Positions 1-9,692 of a stretch of 64,000 nucleotides of DNA are shown in pieces. Source of the DNA: G963668435 sp963668435 (GTDB lineage Bacteria; Latescibacterota; Latescibacteria; Latescibacterales; Latescibacteraceae). The stretch covers positions 682,001 through 746,000 of the forward strand of contig CAXXSC010000008.1 of the NCBI GenBank assembly GCA_963668435.2, given 5' to 3'. The translations under genes were made by a program, and so were the position numbers. How positions within the stretch are numbered: position 1 is the first letter of the stretch; each line of letters begins with the position of its first letter. The notes below the pieces were generated by a model that was given only the letters and a program-made list of their open reading frames with translations, was not told the DNA's origin and did no database searches.

Positions 1-3000
1 CGTCATTGGAGCCGGAAATGAAATTGTTGCGGATAATCCCGCCGCTGACTCCGTCGAAATCGACAGCGTCCTGCTCCTGCACATCGTAAAATCGGCAGTC
101 CTCGACCAGGCCCCAACCGTTTTTGATGTTGATCGGTTCGTCCTCATTGGAATCATCGAAAACGCAGGCACGCACTGTCACATTGCCGCCGTTGGCGAAA
201 ATCCCCTGCACATTGCCCTCAAAAATCACGCTCTCGACTGTAAAATCTGAACTGATTCCCGAAATCGCCGCAGGGAACAGTTCGCTGTCCTCTCCGTGCC
301 TGCCGTTCCTGATTACGGCGTGGCTTATTGTCGATTCTCCCTCGGCATTATCAAAACAGATCGCACCCCAGAGTGAGCCGTCGGCATCGAAAACAACCGG
401 CTCTTCCCCGCTGCCGTCAACTGTCAGGGTGCCCTTGACGATGATATCTGCATCCTCAGCCATAATCATCTCGACACCGGCCTCGATTGTCAGGGACATG
501 CCGGAAGTCACCACGAGGTCGCTGCTCACCTCATAGGGCGACTGGGAAATATCGATCACGATATCGTTCCCGGTCTCCTCGAACACGGCGCCGAGTTCCG
601 TGTCACCGGTGAGAGTCAGCTCGATCGTTTCGTCCGTGCTCGAGGAAGCGCCCTCCCAGCGGACAAAGCGCCAGCCGAGGTCGGGTTCCGCGGTGATTGT
701 GACAGGAACATCCTGAAAATAGGTGCCCGACCAGGGAAAAGTGTCGAGATCGAGCGAGTTCAGGTGGATTGTTCCGCCTTCGGATGGCGAGGCAAGAGTC
801 AGAAGTGATGTGCCGGAGAGGGAGAAGAAGTCGATGTAGTTTTGGCGGACAACGGTGGGACGTTGTTGTGCAAAATCTTCCATTGTGGCAATCATGGCCC
901 GCCATTCATCAATGTTTGTTGGACTGTTTATCATCGATGTGTGCCAGCTCGTGTTAACATCTTTCCATCTATTTATATAGCGGGGAATTTCCGGCTCGAT
1001 CAATGACGCTTTGCCATACAGCTTCTCAGTTACATTCTCAGGCGTGTATATTGTATTGAGATGGTCGGCCATCCTGTTGATAAAAGCGCTTTTAAACGAA
1101 TCGTTTTCCATGAGCGTTCTTAAAAGGAATGTGCTCCAGGGAGGATTTTTTTCGGATATTGTACTTTCGGGATCGAGAGCGCGTTCGAGATAATTCTGAT
1201 TGTGAAATATTTCCATATATCTCATATCAAAACCGGCATCCAGATCGTAGATAAGCCAGCGCCATTTACCATTTTCTGTTCCGGGTCGCCACCACTTGAC
1301 ATTCTGATGCGGCCAGTCCCAGTTGCCTATGAAAATTTGAAATGTATTGTAATCGATGAAATTATCTACTTCCATCTGTGTCGTGATGTAGTCATAATTT
1401 TTCTTCTCAGAGATATCGTTATCCGTCAAGAACTCGATCATGGCGTTGTAATGGGAATTATCTCCCTCGATAACATTTGGCTGCTCCTCTAAATATATCC
1501 ATTCCATCATGTCGACATTGTCCGGATCAACACCATGGTGCGCTGCAAGATATTCCTCGTTCATTTTTTCACGAATATTGTGAATACCCATATATTCCCC
1601 GTTGACATATACGATCGAAGGTCGATGGCCCATTGTTTCAACGTCAAGATCATCGACAAGGCTACCCATAAAGCCGTCTTTTATCATGGTCTTGAGACAA
1701 TCATTCCCGCCACTGCGAAGAATGAACGCATCGAACTCTTCCCGAGGGATATCAGGAAATATTTGATACTTTACCATGTCTTGGCCGTAACGATTACGAG
1801 CGAAAATGGATAGCGATTTTAGTGGCAGGTACGGGGCAAGAATTCCCTGTATTCCGAATCCGGCATCCATACTGAACCCGGCTGTTTTGTCGGGCTCATA
1901 CAACTCGACATGAACGGGCCGTTCCATATCATCATAGACATCTGTATTGGATCCCTGTATATCTGCATAATTATTGAGTTCCTCAAAATGCTCGGTGGCA
2001 AGAGAAACAACGGGTATGCTGTGAGAAACATCGATGAAATATGTTTGCGTTACAGTTTTTCCCGGCATGAGCTCGTCGGCAAAAGCACGGCAGCGAATGA
2101 CAGTCGTTTTCGCAAGAGAAATTGGGTCAGTATAGAGATTTGAATCTGAAGCCGGAACGCTTCCATCCGTTGTATAGCGAATCTCGGCATCCGCGGTTTC
2201 CGGCGAAAGCTCAAGAAGGATTGCCCCGTCATAAAATCCACCGGGCGAAGAAAAATCTATATCTCCCGCAAATTCCTGAAATCCCTGTGAGGCGTTTTCC
2301 ACTCCCGGTGTCGGAACATCGAACAAAACCAGGTTACCGTCGCTGTCCCGTCCATAGGAAATGTCAGCGGCCAGTTTTCTTCCGGGTATGCTGTCGATAA
2401 AAGAACCATCCGGAGCAAAAAGGAAAATATCTTCGCCATCGGAGCTTATCTTGAAATTCGTGTGGAGTTCGGCAACTGCGGTCCTGTCCAAACCTGAAGC
2501 GAAAATAAGCAAACTCTTCCCAGCTTCGATCAGAGTTGGTGGAAATTCCCACTTTTCGGGTTTATCCTCATTATCAGAAAGGAAACAGCCGGCTAAGTTG
2601 GCTGTCTTATCACCTTTATTCGTTATCTCGATCCAGTCATAATAGTAGCCATATTCATCTTCAAATACCGTATCATTCAAGGCCATAATTTCACTGATTT
2701 GCAAATTTTCAATATTCTCTGCTTTGTCGCCGATATCTATTACTTGTCCATTTCCTTCATTGTCATCCCGGTATTCGCTGAAACAGACGATTTTATCTTT
2801 TGAGTATGCGAGAACATCACCATTCGGCAGTGTTTTCAGTACTGCCATGCCGCCGCTCGGAAGACCGTCAACACCGGCCTCATCCTGCCATTCATTATTG
2901 ACAAAGCGGCTTATGCCTCTGGAAAGGCTCATGGCCCAAAGCACACCATCACCATCAACCGTATACCGGGACATATCAGAGGTATCATCAACAAGCTCCC

Positions 3001-3727
3001 ACGAGCCATTGTCTATCCGATAGAGAAAACGGTCCATTTCAGCAAACAGTTCGCCAGATGCCGTTGATATCAGGTTATCCACACTGTATTCGTAAATACC
3101 ATCCAGCCCCGGGCCGGGCAGCATCCACCATGATCCGTGCTCATAGTAATAAATTGCATTATAATATTCATCGTCAACGGAACTTTTAAAAGTCCAGGAA
3201 CTGTAGGGGATACCGTCAGGGCCAAGCACAAAGTCGTTCATTCTGATTATATTGTCGGGAATCCCATCTTCAGGGCCAAATAATTTGCAGTTTTCACCAT
3301 CGAACAGGCCTATACTGACGCCACTGGCAATCCACAACAACCCGTCCTTATCGACAATCAATTCCTCATGCAGGTTATTTAATTCATCTGGACAGCTGAA
3401 TACGTTTACGTCTGCTCCCTGTAAGTTGATAATTGTCGATGTGGCTTTAATATACATAGTGCCGTCCGTACTTTCCGTTATACCGGTTGCAGCCCCATAA
3501 CGCAGCATATGAATAATGAACGCTTCCTGCCATTCGCCATCATCATATTTATAAAATCCTTTACCATTGAAATTCGCCCATACAACACCGTCACTTGTTA
3601 CATAACATTCCGTAAGATCACCGGGATGAGGGATGTCCGGGATAACACGCCATTCCTTTTCGGCGTATACAGAAGCTGAAAAAACAAAAAGCAATACCAC
3701 TGTCAACAGGATCGTCTTGCGCCTCAT
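1..3727 (-). CDS. Secreted CotH-kinase/lamin-tail-domain protein, C-terminus beyond the window edge
   Basis: I translated the minus strand from the ATG at 3727, which follows a GAGGAGGC Shine-Dalgarno, and found no stop down to position 1 (1,242 codons). A signal peptide comes first (MRRKTILLTVVLLFVFSASV...). Residues about 30-330 are beta-propeller-like repeats with 'DGLLWIASGVSIGLFDGE'-type blades resembling two-component-regulator propellers. A lamin-tail domain follows (about 341-450, 'DWIEITNKGDKTANLAGCFL'), then a chitobiase-like segment (about 490-560). The CotH kinase domain spans about 580-940, with GEYMGIHNIREKM near 713 and the DLD metal motif in WRWLIYDLDAGF near 828. A short repeat domain and the start of a right-handed beta-helix end the visible part. 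CotH proteins are atypical secreted kinases; the substrate here is unknown. A C-terminal sorting domain may lie beyond the edge, by analogy with the other secreted proteins. Function beyond domains is inference. Confidence 0.85.
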   Translation of the reverse strand, partial: MRRKTILLTVVLLFVFSASVYAEKEWRVIPDIPHPGDLTECYVTSDGVVWANFNGKGFYKYDDGEWQEAFIIHMLRYGAATGITESTDGTMYIKATSTIINLQGADVNVFSCPDELNNLHEELIVDKDGLLWIASGVSIGLFDGENCKLFGPEDGIPDNIIRMNDFVLGPDGIPYSSWTFKSSVDDEYYNAIYYYEHGSWWMLPGPGLDGIYEYSVDNLISTASGELFAEMDRFLYRIDNGSWELVDDTSDMSRYTVDGDGVLWAMSLSRGISRFVNNEWQDEAGVDGLPSGGMAVLKTLPNGDVLAYSKDKIVCFSEYRDDNEGNGQVIDIGDKAENIENLQISEIMALNDTVFEDEYGYYYDWIEITNKGDKTANLAGCFLSDNEDKPEKWEFPPTLIEAGKSLLIFASGLDRTAVAELHTNFKISSDGEDIFLFAPDGSFIDSIPGRKLAADISYGRDSDGNLVLFDVPTPGVENASQGFQEFAGDIDFSSPGGFYDGAILLELSPETADAEIRYTTDGSVPASDSNLYTDPISLAKTTVIRCRAFADELMPGKTVTQTYFIDVSHSIPVVSLATEHFEELNNYADIQGSNTDVYDDMERPVHVELYEPDKTAGFSMDAGFGIQGILAPYLPLKSLSIFARNRYGQDMVKYQIFPDIPREEFDAFILRSGGNDCLKTMIKDGFMGSLVDDLDVETMGHRPSIVYVNGEYMGIHNIREKMNEEYLAAHHGVDPDNVDMMEWIYLEEQPNVIEGDNSHYNAMIEFLTDNDISEKKNYDYITTQMEVDNFIDYNTFQIFIGNWDWPHQNVKWWRPGTENGKWRWLIYDLDAGFDMRYMEIFHNQNYLERALDPESTISEKNPPWSTFLLRTLMENDSFKSAFINRMADHLNTIYTPENVTEKLYGKASLIEPEIPRYINRWKDVNTSWHTSMINSPTNIDEWRAMIATMEDFAQQRPTVVRQNYIDFFSLSGTSLLTLASPSEGGTIHLNSLDLDTFPWSGTYFQDVPVTITAEPDLGWRFVRWEGASSSTDETIELTLTGDTELGAVFEETGNDIVIDISQSPYEVSSDLVVTSGMSLTIEAGVEMIMAEDADIIVKGTLTVDGSGEEPVVFDADGSLWGAICFDNAEGESTISHAVIRNGRHGEDSELFPAAISGISSDFTVESVIFEGNVQGIFANGGNVTVRACVFDDSNEDEPINIKNGWGLVEDCRFYDVQEQDAVDFDGVSGGIIRNNFISGSND

Positions 3728-4495
3728 GCTGCCTCCTCATCATTTCCCGGATAAAGAATCTCGCGAACCTTCATTATGCATAAGTCTCTAATTTCAATCG
3801 CTTAAATGATTGATTCAAATATCTTTGCCTCTCTCTAATACGACTAAAAAAATACAACATCCTCAAGGTCACCTTTTCTGCTCCCAAGGTGAATTGGGGA
3901 AAATTGAAACATCAGCGCAATAATCATCCCAACCGTTCCAGACGACGTGACATTCACCGCGCTAATGCCTCCAAAACAAGCATAAAGATTTTCCGTCCAG
4001 TAACGATTTGTCAGTTCAACTGTCACCGTCACTGTTCACGGTCTACCAGCAACACATTCCATAACAGCAATAATGCATTACAACATAATAGGTGCAACAC
4101 AACAGCTTGTCAAGGGTAGATTCAATAGAATCGAATAAAATTTGCCACGCTGTGCAGTCATTCAGGCCACCACTTGAAAACGATCAGGTCATCACGTTGA
4201 GAACAGCATATTTTTTCACCGAAAATACCATTCGCTGAACTGATTAAACCGCAAAAGACGTTAAAAGAAGGAACGGAAGAAGACACATATTCAAGCTGTT
4301 TATAGAGGAGTTACGAAAGAAACTTCCCTCTTTTCCTTTTTCTTTCTCCACGCTGAACATTTCATACACACGAATACTAAAAGAAAATCCTGACAATGCC
4401 ATTTTTTCACACGGTCTGGCATTTTTCCATTTCCCCAGTCTTTTTCCTGCCATTTAAGTGATCTAAACTTTGATAAGCACATTTTTTTTAAACAC
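3728..4495. other. Intergenic region between divergent genes, no supported gene
   Basis: About 770 bases of AT-rich DNA separate the start of the CotH gene from the BlaI promoter. Short open frames on the minus strand (around 3844-4032 and 4244-4453) lack convincing Shine-Dalgarno sites and family-like sequence. I see no tRNA, strong hairpin or repeat. The region probably carries the divergent promoters; only the one before blaI is clear. Confidence 0.5.
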
Positions 4496-4524
4496 TTGAC
4501 AATATTGATTTAGTATTATAAACT
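4496..4524 (+). promoter_or_regulatory. Promoter with candidate BlaI operator upstream of the BlaI/M56 operon
   Basis: A perfect TTGACA -35 at 4496-4501 is followed after 17 bases by TAAACT (4519-4524), a fair -10; TATAAA at 4517-4522 is an alternative. The spacer holds TGATTTAGT at 4506-4514, also present at exactly the same offset from TTGACA in the promoter at 7915. BlaI/MecI repressors usually bind such core promoter positions, so this shared block is a candidate operator. That is inference; the classical TACA/TGTA dyad is only partly visible. Confidence 0.5.
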
Positions 4525-4553
4525 TGTAAAAGAAAACATTCAGGAGGAGTATT

Positions 4554-4934
4554 ATGTCAAAACTCGGATTTGGAAAAGTACAGTTAAAGATTATGCAGGT
4601 GATATGGGAAAAGCAGCCTGTTTCTGCAGTGGATATCACGGCAACATTGAACAAAGAGCGCGAGATCGCCCACAGCACAGTCCAGACACATCTCCGTGAC
4701 CTTCTCAAAAAAGAAGCTATTGCCTACAATGTAGATGACAGGACATTCCTGTATTATTCGCTGGTCGATGCCGAAAGTGCAAAAAAACATGCTGTGACAG
4801 ACATGATACACAGAGTCTTTTCCGGTTCAGCCGAGGGACTTGTTGCCTATCTTGTCTCAAATGAATATGTCGAAAAACCGGCACTGGAGAAGATGATGGA
4901 ATTGATGAATGAGGTCAACGATCCCGATGAATAG
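4554..4934 (+). CDS. blaI: BlaI/MecI/CopY-family transcriptional repressor
   Basis: This 126-residue protein matches the usual BlaI length. It starts with the family signature (LGFGKVQLKIMQVIWEKQPV) and carries the winged-helix recognition region around STVQTHLRDLLKKEAI (about residues 42-58), followed by a helical dimerisation tail. The start has an AGGAGG Shine-Dalgarno seven bases upstream. BlaI homologues repress their own operon and targets until cleaved by, or through, a BlaR1-type membrane metalloprotease. Such a protease is encoded immediately downstream, its ATG overlapping the end of blaI, which implies translational coupling. No beta-lactamase or PBP gene is near, so the regulon is probably not antibiotic resistance; the secreted propeller gene at 8082 is a better local candidate. 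The symbol denotes family only. Confidence 0.88.
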   Translation: MSKLGFGKVQLKIMQVIWEKQPVSAVDITATLNKEREIAHSTVQTHLRDLLKKEAIAYNVDDRTFLYYSLVDAESAKKHAVTDMIHRVFSGSAEGLVAYLVSNEYVEKPALEKMMELMNEVNDPDE

Positions 4935-7838
4935 TATGATAATCATTCTCATACTGGCAAAGGCGGAATCCTTATTTAACATATTTGCTGGCATTTTCCT
5001 CTCATCTTTGCTTATTTCTCTTGCGGCCTTGCTTGTGCGGAATATTTCAAAAAAAGAAACGTCATCGCCAGGATATTTTGTATCAGGCTGGTGCTTGTCC
5101 TGAATATTGCGGCGCTGCTCCTCCTTATCCCGGCCGTAATAATGGAGATTGCCCCTGTTGCAGTCGAAATCCCGGCACATTTGCCGCACGAACAGCTTGC
5201 GAAACCGGATGATGGACATTTAACCAGCACTCTCATTTCATCTATAAACAATACCGGGCTTCCTGATATTTCCGGTCAATCTGTACACAATATCGACAAT
5301 TATCCCAAGGATCGGAACTCCCTTCACCCCATTTTACCTGGCAATGTAGTCAGCATAAAAGCCCCCATTGATGATGCCGCAGCTGATAAAACGGCAACAC
5401 ACGCAGCTAACGCGGGAAACGTTCCCAAAAACAAGTTCGTATTCATCCTGTCATTTCTTCCGGCCTTTTTCGTGACCATATGGACTTTATCAGCCCTGGC
5501 AATCTTTACGCGCTCCGTTCTGTACAACGCTTATCTCATCTACGTGCGCCGTTCGGCAGAAAAGACCGACCAACGCTATAGTGATATGAGTAAAAAGATC
5601 GCCGAGGAATTCGGTGTAACAGCAATAAGCGTTCTCCGCCATGATTCCATCGACGGGACATTGATAACCGGCCTGTTCAAACCGGTTGTCATTCATCCGG
5701 GAGGCGCCTTTGAAGAAATCATGATCAATAGGGATGTGCTCATTCACGAGTATATTCATTTCATCAGGAAAGATCATATATGGAACCTGCTGGCCCAGAT
5801 AGTCCGGACACTCATTCCCGTTCAACCAGTATTGAGAATTCTGTGCAGCCAGATGAATGAGGCCTGTGATTTTCTCTGTGACGATTATGTTGTTCATCAT
5901 ACAGGTGATGCCCATAAATATGGCATGAATTTGATTTCAATTGCCCACTTCCGGCTCACAGGTGTTTCCGCACTTGATGCCGGTGTAAATTTTCTTTCCC
6001 GCAAATCCTCATTGCAGAATCGGATAGAACGGCTTGTATCCGGGACTCCTGCTGTATTCCATGTCAGAAAACGTGATTATATATCGGCATCTGCATTTTC
6101 CCTGCTCGCACTATGCGCAAGTTTCCTCGTCGGTTTTTCCATAAAAAGTGATGTGGGAAAGGCAATGCTCAACACTCCTGTGGCAAACTCTGTCATTGAA
6201 AGCACACAAATAGCAGCAAATGTGGCGCGTCTGGCATTGACAGCCGATCCTTTCACAAGGCTCCTGGCCTCGCGCCGCAAATCGGAAAAACCGGATATTC
6301 AGGCTTGTTCATTGAAACATCTCGACACCTCACAGGTTAAGGAAAGCAGCATGAGCCTCATTGACGAAAGCTCGATGCGGGAAACATTCTCACACGCCGG
6401 GCCTGTTGGTTCAATGCGAAATCACAGTATACCGGCTGAATCATTCGAGTCTGTCAAGCAACAGTCAGCATATGCTTGTACGGAAAGTAAAATCGAGTAT
6501 GAGGCAGACAGATATTTCGACAGCCTGATACCTGACGAAGAGCCTGTGGTGTTCCCCCTGATGGATGCAGTACAAGCAAACAGCGCCAGCAATGATCCGG
6601 CGTTGTGGGTGCTGAAAGTTATTCCTCCCGATGAGGTGGAAGTGCAGGATATCAATGACACTGTGGCATTGAAACACAACCTGCTGCTGCGCTCGCTTGC
6701 CGAAAGCAAACAACACCCTGTCTGGTCGCCGGACGGCAGGATTATCTCATTTACCGACAACCGCTATGCGATCTGGATTGTGCCCTCTGAGGGCGGGACA
6801 CCCGAACTTGTCTATGATATCTTCGGTAAGCAGGGATTTAACGGTGATATCCAGTCGGCTCAACTGAAAACACTGTGTTTCAGAGCAAATGGGGAAGAAA
6901 TCGTCTTCATGGAAGAAAAGAGAGGTCAGGATGGCAACAATGTACAAAATGTAAAAAGTGTCAATATCGAGACAGGCGAAATCAAGACACTCATTCAAAA
7001 CTCATCCCTGTGCCGATGGTCGCGGGACGGAAACTACCTTGCCTATACGTCTCTATTCACTAGTGAAGCAGGATTCCTTAACTGTATTAACACCCGCCAG
7101 ATGAAGAGTGTGCATGTTGAACACCAAAATCCCAATTCCGCCTGTTTTTCACCTGACAACGGCGGTTTATTTCTGACTACTGATATCGAAACAGGAGTAC
7201 TCTATTATTACGAAATGACCTCTCAGTACAGTTCAGTGAGCGCCCGTTATGTCATCGAAGGGCTTCAAGAAGTTGTCGACTGTTTCCCTGACGGCAGGGC
7301 CATCCTGTATGTTCACAGCGATGGGGAATCGACTCGCTTGAAACTTTTTGATATGGATACCGGCAAGTCGGAGGATATCATTCCGCAATTGACAGCAGAC
7401 ACCCTGAACAGCTCATTATCTCCGGATGGCACAATGATCAGTTTCAATGTCGCCGCGAAAAGCACTGCGGGAACATCACCCGATATCTACATCCGCGACC
7501 TACGCTACGATTCAGCAGCGTACCAGGATACATCGCTGGAAACCGAGGATGATACCCCGACCGAATTCGCGCTCCACAATGCCATGCCCAATCCATTCAA
7601 CACCTCGACAACGATCAGCTACTCGATTCCAGTGAAGAGCGACGCAACGCTTGCCATTTTCAATATGAGCGACCAGAAAGTGCGTGAACTGACAGCTGGG
7701 TCACTCAGTCCCGGCCATCACAGTTTTGTCTGGAACGGCCGCGACGATGATGGCAATACAGTATCCGCCGGAGTCTATCTTTACCGGCTCAGTGCCGCGG
7801 GAATGAGCGCAAACGGGAAAGCCACCCTTCTGAAATAA
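4927..7838 (+). CDS. BlaR1-like M56 metalloprotease fused to an extracytoplasmic TolB-type propeller and C-terminal sorting/FlgD-like domain (one frameshift)
   Basis: The ATG at 4927 overlaps the end of blaI. The frame breaks at an A7 run (5049-5055) and resumes in the frame that is open to 7838, giving about 970 residues. Transmembrane helices lie near both sides of the break, before the protease and after it, as in BlaR1. The zinc motif is HEYIH (5745-5759, about residue 274), followed by NEACDFLCDDYVV and SLQNRIERLV, all M56 hallmarks. The C-terminal exported half holds propeller blades (VWSPDGRIISFTDNR, CRWSRDGNYLAYTS, SLSPDGTMISFN). It ends in a sorting/FlgD-like Ig module (NAMPNPFNTSTTISYSI ... 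GRDDDGNTVSAGVYLYRL). Classical BlaR1 has a penicillin-binding sensor here instead. The likely role is sensing an external signal and relieving BlaI repression; the ligand is unknown. Confidence 0.82.
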
Positions 7839-7914
7839 TCCACTTAACGCATTGTAATTAATAAGAAAAAAACAACTATCTTATATGGTAAATTTTCATG
7901 TAAAAAAATAATAC

Positions 7915-7937
7915 TTGACAAGAGTGATTTAGTTTAC
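7915..7937 (+). promoter_or_regulatory. Second copy of the TTGACA...TGATTTAGT promoter/operator motif
   Basis: TTGACAA at 7915-7921 and TGATTTAGT at 7925-7933 reproduce the blaI promoter block at 4496-4514 with identical spacing, then share TTA two bases later. A good -10 hexamer is not obvious. The motif lies about 150 bases before the ATG at 8082. The shared block suggests the same repressor acts on the propeller gene. Visible similarity is direct; regulation is inferred. Confidence 0.45.
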
Positions 7938-8081
7938 CGAACCTGAAGGTGCGGGCAAAATAGGTTCGGTCGATGCTTACAGTATCTTCGAGCACATACC
8001 CAGGGCCCGGGAATGTGAAGTGAACCAACCGCGTCATAGTTATTTGCGACAGTGAGAAAACGATTCACAAAGGAGAAAGAG

Positions 8082-9388
8082 ATGAAACGGGTGCTATGTT
8101 TGGTTTTTCTCATGTGTTTAATGATTGCATCCACCGCCTACACACTGGATATCGATGCCGGTGAGGGCGTCAAGATTTCCAGTTCTAATAAAACATATCC
8201 GAGTTGGTCACCGGATAAAACAAAGATTGCATGGATGCACTCAGGCTTGGTACTAACCTCGACAGATAGTTATGTTGAAGAAGTCTATTCAATGATGTGC
8301 TTGAATACAACGGAAAGGTCGGAAGTATCGGGATGTTCACGAAACCGTCCTGGTCGCCCGACGGTAAAGAAGTGATCTTCACCTATTATAATATTGACGA
8401 AGAAAAAGGTTCTGTCATAACAGGTTGGCCGGAGGAACCCATAGGAACCGCCTATTATTTCCCCTGGGAAGTTCAAAACGCAATCCCTGTAATCATGGCG
8501 GTGAATATCTCAAGCGGGGAAAAACGTATTTACCGGGACGCTGCAAAAGATGGCGCTCTCAGTCCCGATGGCAGCCTGTTTGCATATGTTGGTTTAGATT
8601 CGCGGTTTTTTACTGACCCGGACAATGCAGTTGATAACAATAAAGTCTGGATAGTCGATATGGCGAGTGGCAATGCGAGAGAAATTGGGCTGATGGAGAG
8701 TAACACCTACGATATGCGTATAAGCCCCGACAACAAAGAGATTATATTTGCCATAAGAGAGGGCGGCCAGTTAAAAATGAGTAAAATGGCAATAGATACG
8801 GGTGTTGAAACAAAACTCGACGAGTATTCCTTTGACGGGTTCCCTGCGTTATCATATGACTGCCGTTATGTGACATACGAATATCCTGTGAGTAGCGGAA
8901 AGGTGACAGTACTCGATCTCGATACAGGTGAAAAACGTCAGATACTCAACGGTTTTTTCGGCAGAATAGACGGTATATCCTGGTCTCACGACAACGCGAA
9001 ACTAGCACTAAACTTGGAAATCGAAAACAAAAGACAGATCTATGTCGCCGATGTTTCCGCATACAATTTCTCAGCCCCGACATATGTGGAGGCTGAAGAA
9101 CCCGCGGCGTTTATGCTTGGAGAGAACTATCCCAATCCGTTCAATCCCACAACGGAGATCAGCTATTCAATTCCCTCCGGCAATGCCGGGCATGTCAAGC
9201 TGAATGTCTACGATATGAGGGGCGCGCTGATTAAAACGCTTGTTAACGATCATATGAGAGCAGGCAACTACTCTGTCCGCTGGAATGCAACCGACCAGGC
9301 CGGACATGATGTCGCGGCGGGCGTGTACCTCTATCAGCTGTGTGTCGGCAATAAAGTTGAATCGAGGAAAATGCTGCTTATCAAGTAA
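8082..9388 (+). CDS. Secreted TolB-like beta-propeller protein with C-terminal sorting domain (one frameshift)
   Basis: The ATG at 8082 follows AAGGAG and opens a signal peptide (MKRVLCLVFLMCLMIASTAY). The frame breaks near 8289-8292, where one A seems missing, and continues in the frame that ends at 9388; the repaired protein has about 435 residues. Repeated blades of the WSPDG type (YPSWSPDKTKIAWM, PSWSPDGKEVIFTYY, DGALSPDGSLFAYVG) indicate a six- or seven-bladed TolB/DPP-IV-like propeller. The tail is a textbook FCB sorting module (YPNPFNPTTEISYSI ... AAGVYLYQL), normally used by type IX secretion. Its propeller and tail resemble the exported half of the M56 protein just upstream, so the two are paralogous in part. 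No catalytic residues are visible; ligand binding is the likely role. Confidence 0.75.
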
Positions 9389-9405
9389 TTAGACAGGATT
9401 TCACG

Positions 9406-9435
9406 AAAAGGGGCGGTATCAATACCGCCCCTTTT
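9406..9435 (+). terminator. Rho-independent terminator
   Basis: A near-perfect inverted repeat, AAAAGGGGCGGTAT against ATACCGCCCCTTTT, lies 18 bases after the propeller stop codon. The T-run inside the right arm and A-run in the left arm make it usable in both directions, so it may also stop the GH3 transcript from the other side. Confidence 0.8.
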
Positions 9436-9692
9436 ACATTCTCTGTTTTTATGTACTGACAAGATATGCTTGCGCAATAATGCTACCCTATAAGGGCACC
9501 CACAAACTTAAACACGAAACAATCTCCCGATACCACTGTCTACGTCTTCTGTAAAACACATTTCGTGCATATATGGGCCAGATTCCTAAAACGTATCAGG
9601 TCATTTATTGAAGGCGGAAGAACGCAGCTTCCACTCGACCATGCCTGCCCATTGATAGTATTAGGCACCTTGTCATTAATCGTCTGATTCTA

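Noticed and set aside
603..2642. Many open frames on both strands between 0.1 and 3.5 kb
   Set aside because: They are shadows of the long CotH-protein frame on the minus strand, which stays open for 1,242 codons with coherent domains.
3844..4032. Possible small protein on the minus strand in the cotH-blaI gap
   Set aside because: It has no Shine-Dalgarno, an alternative start only, and no protein-like conservation signal.
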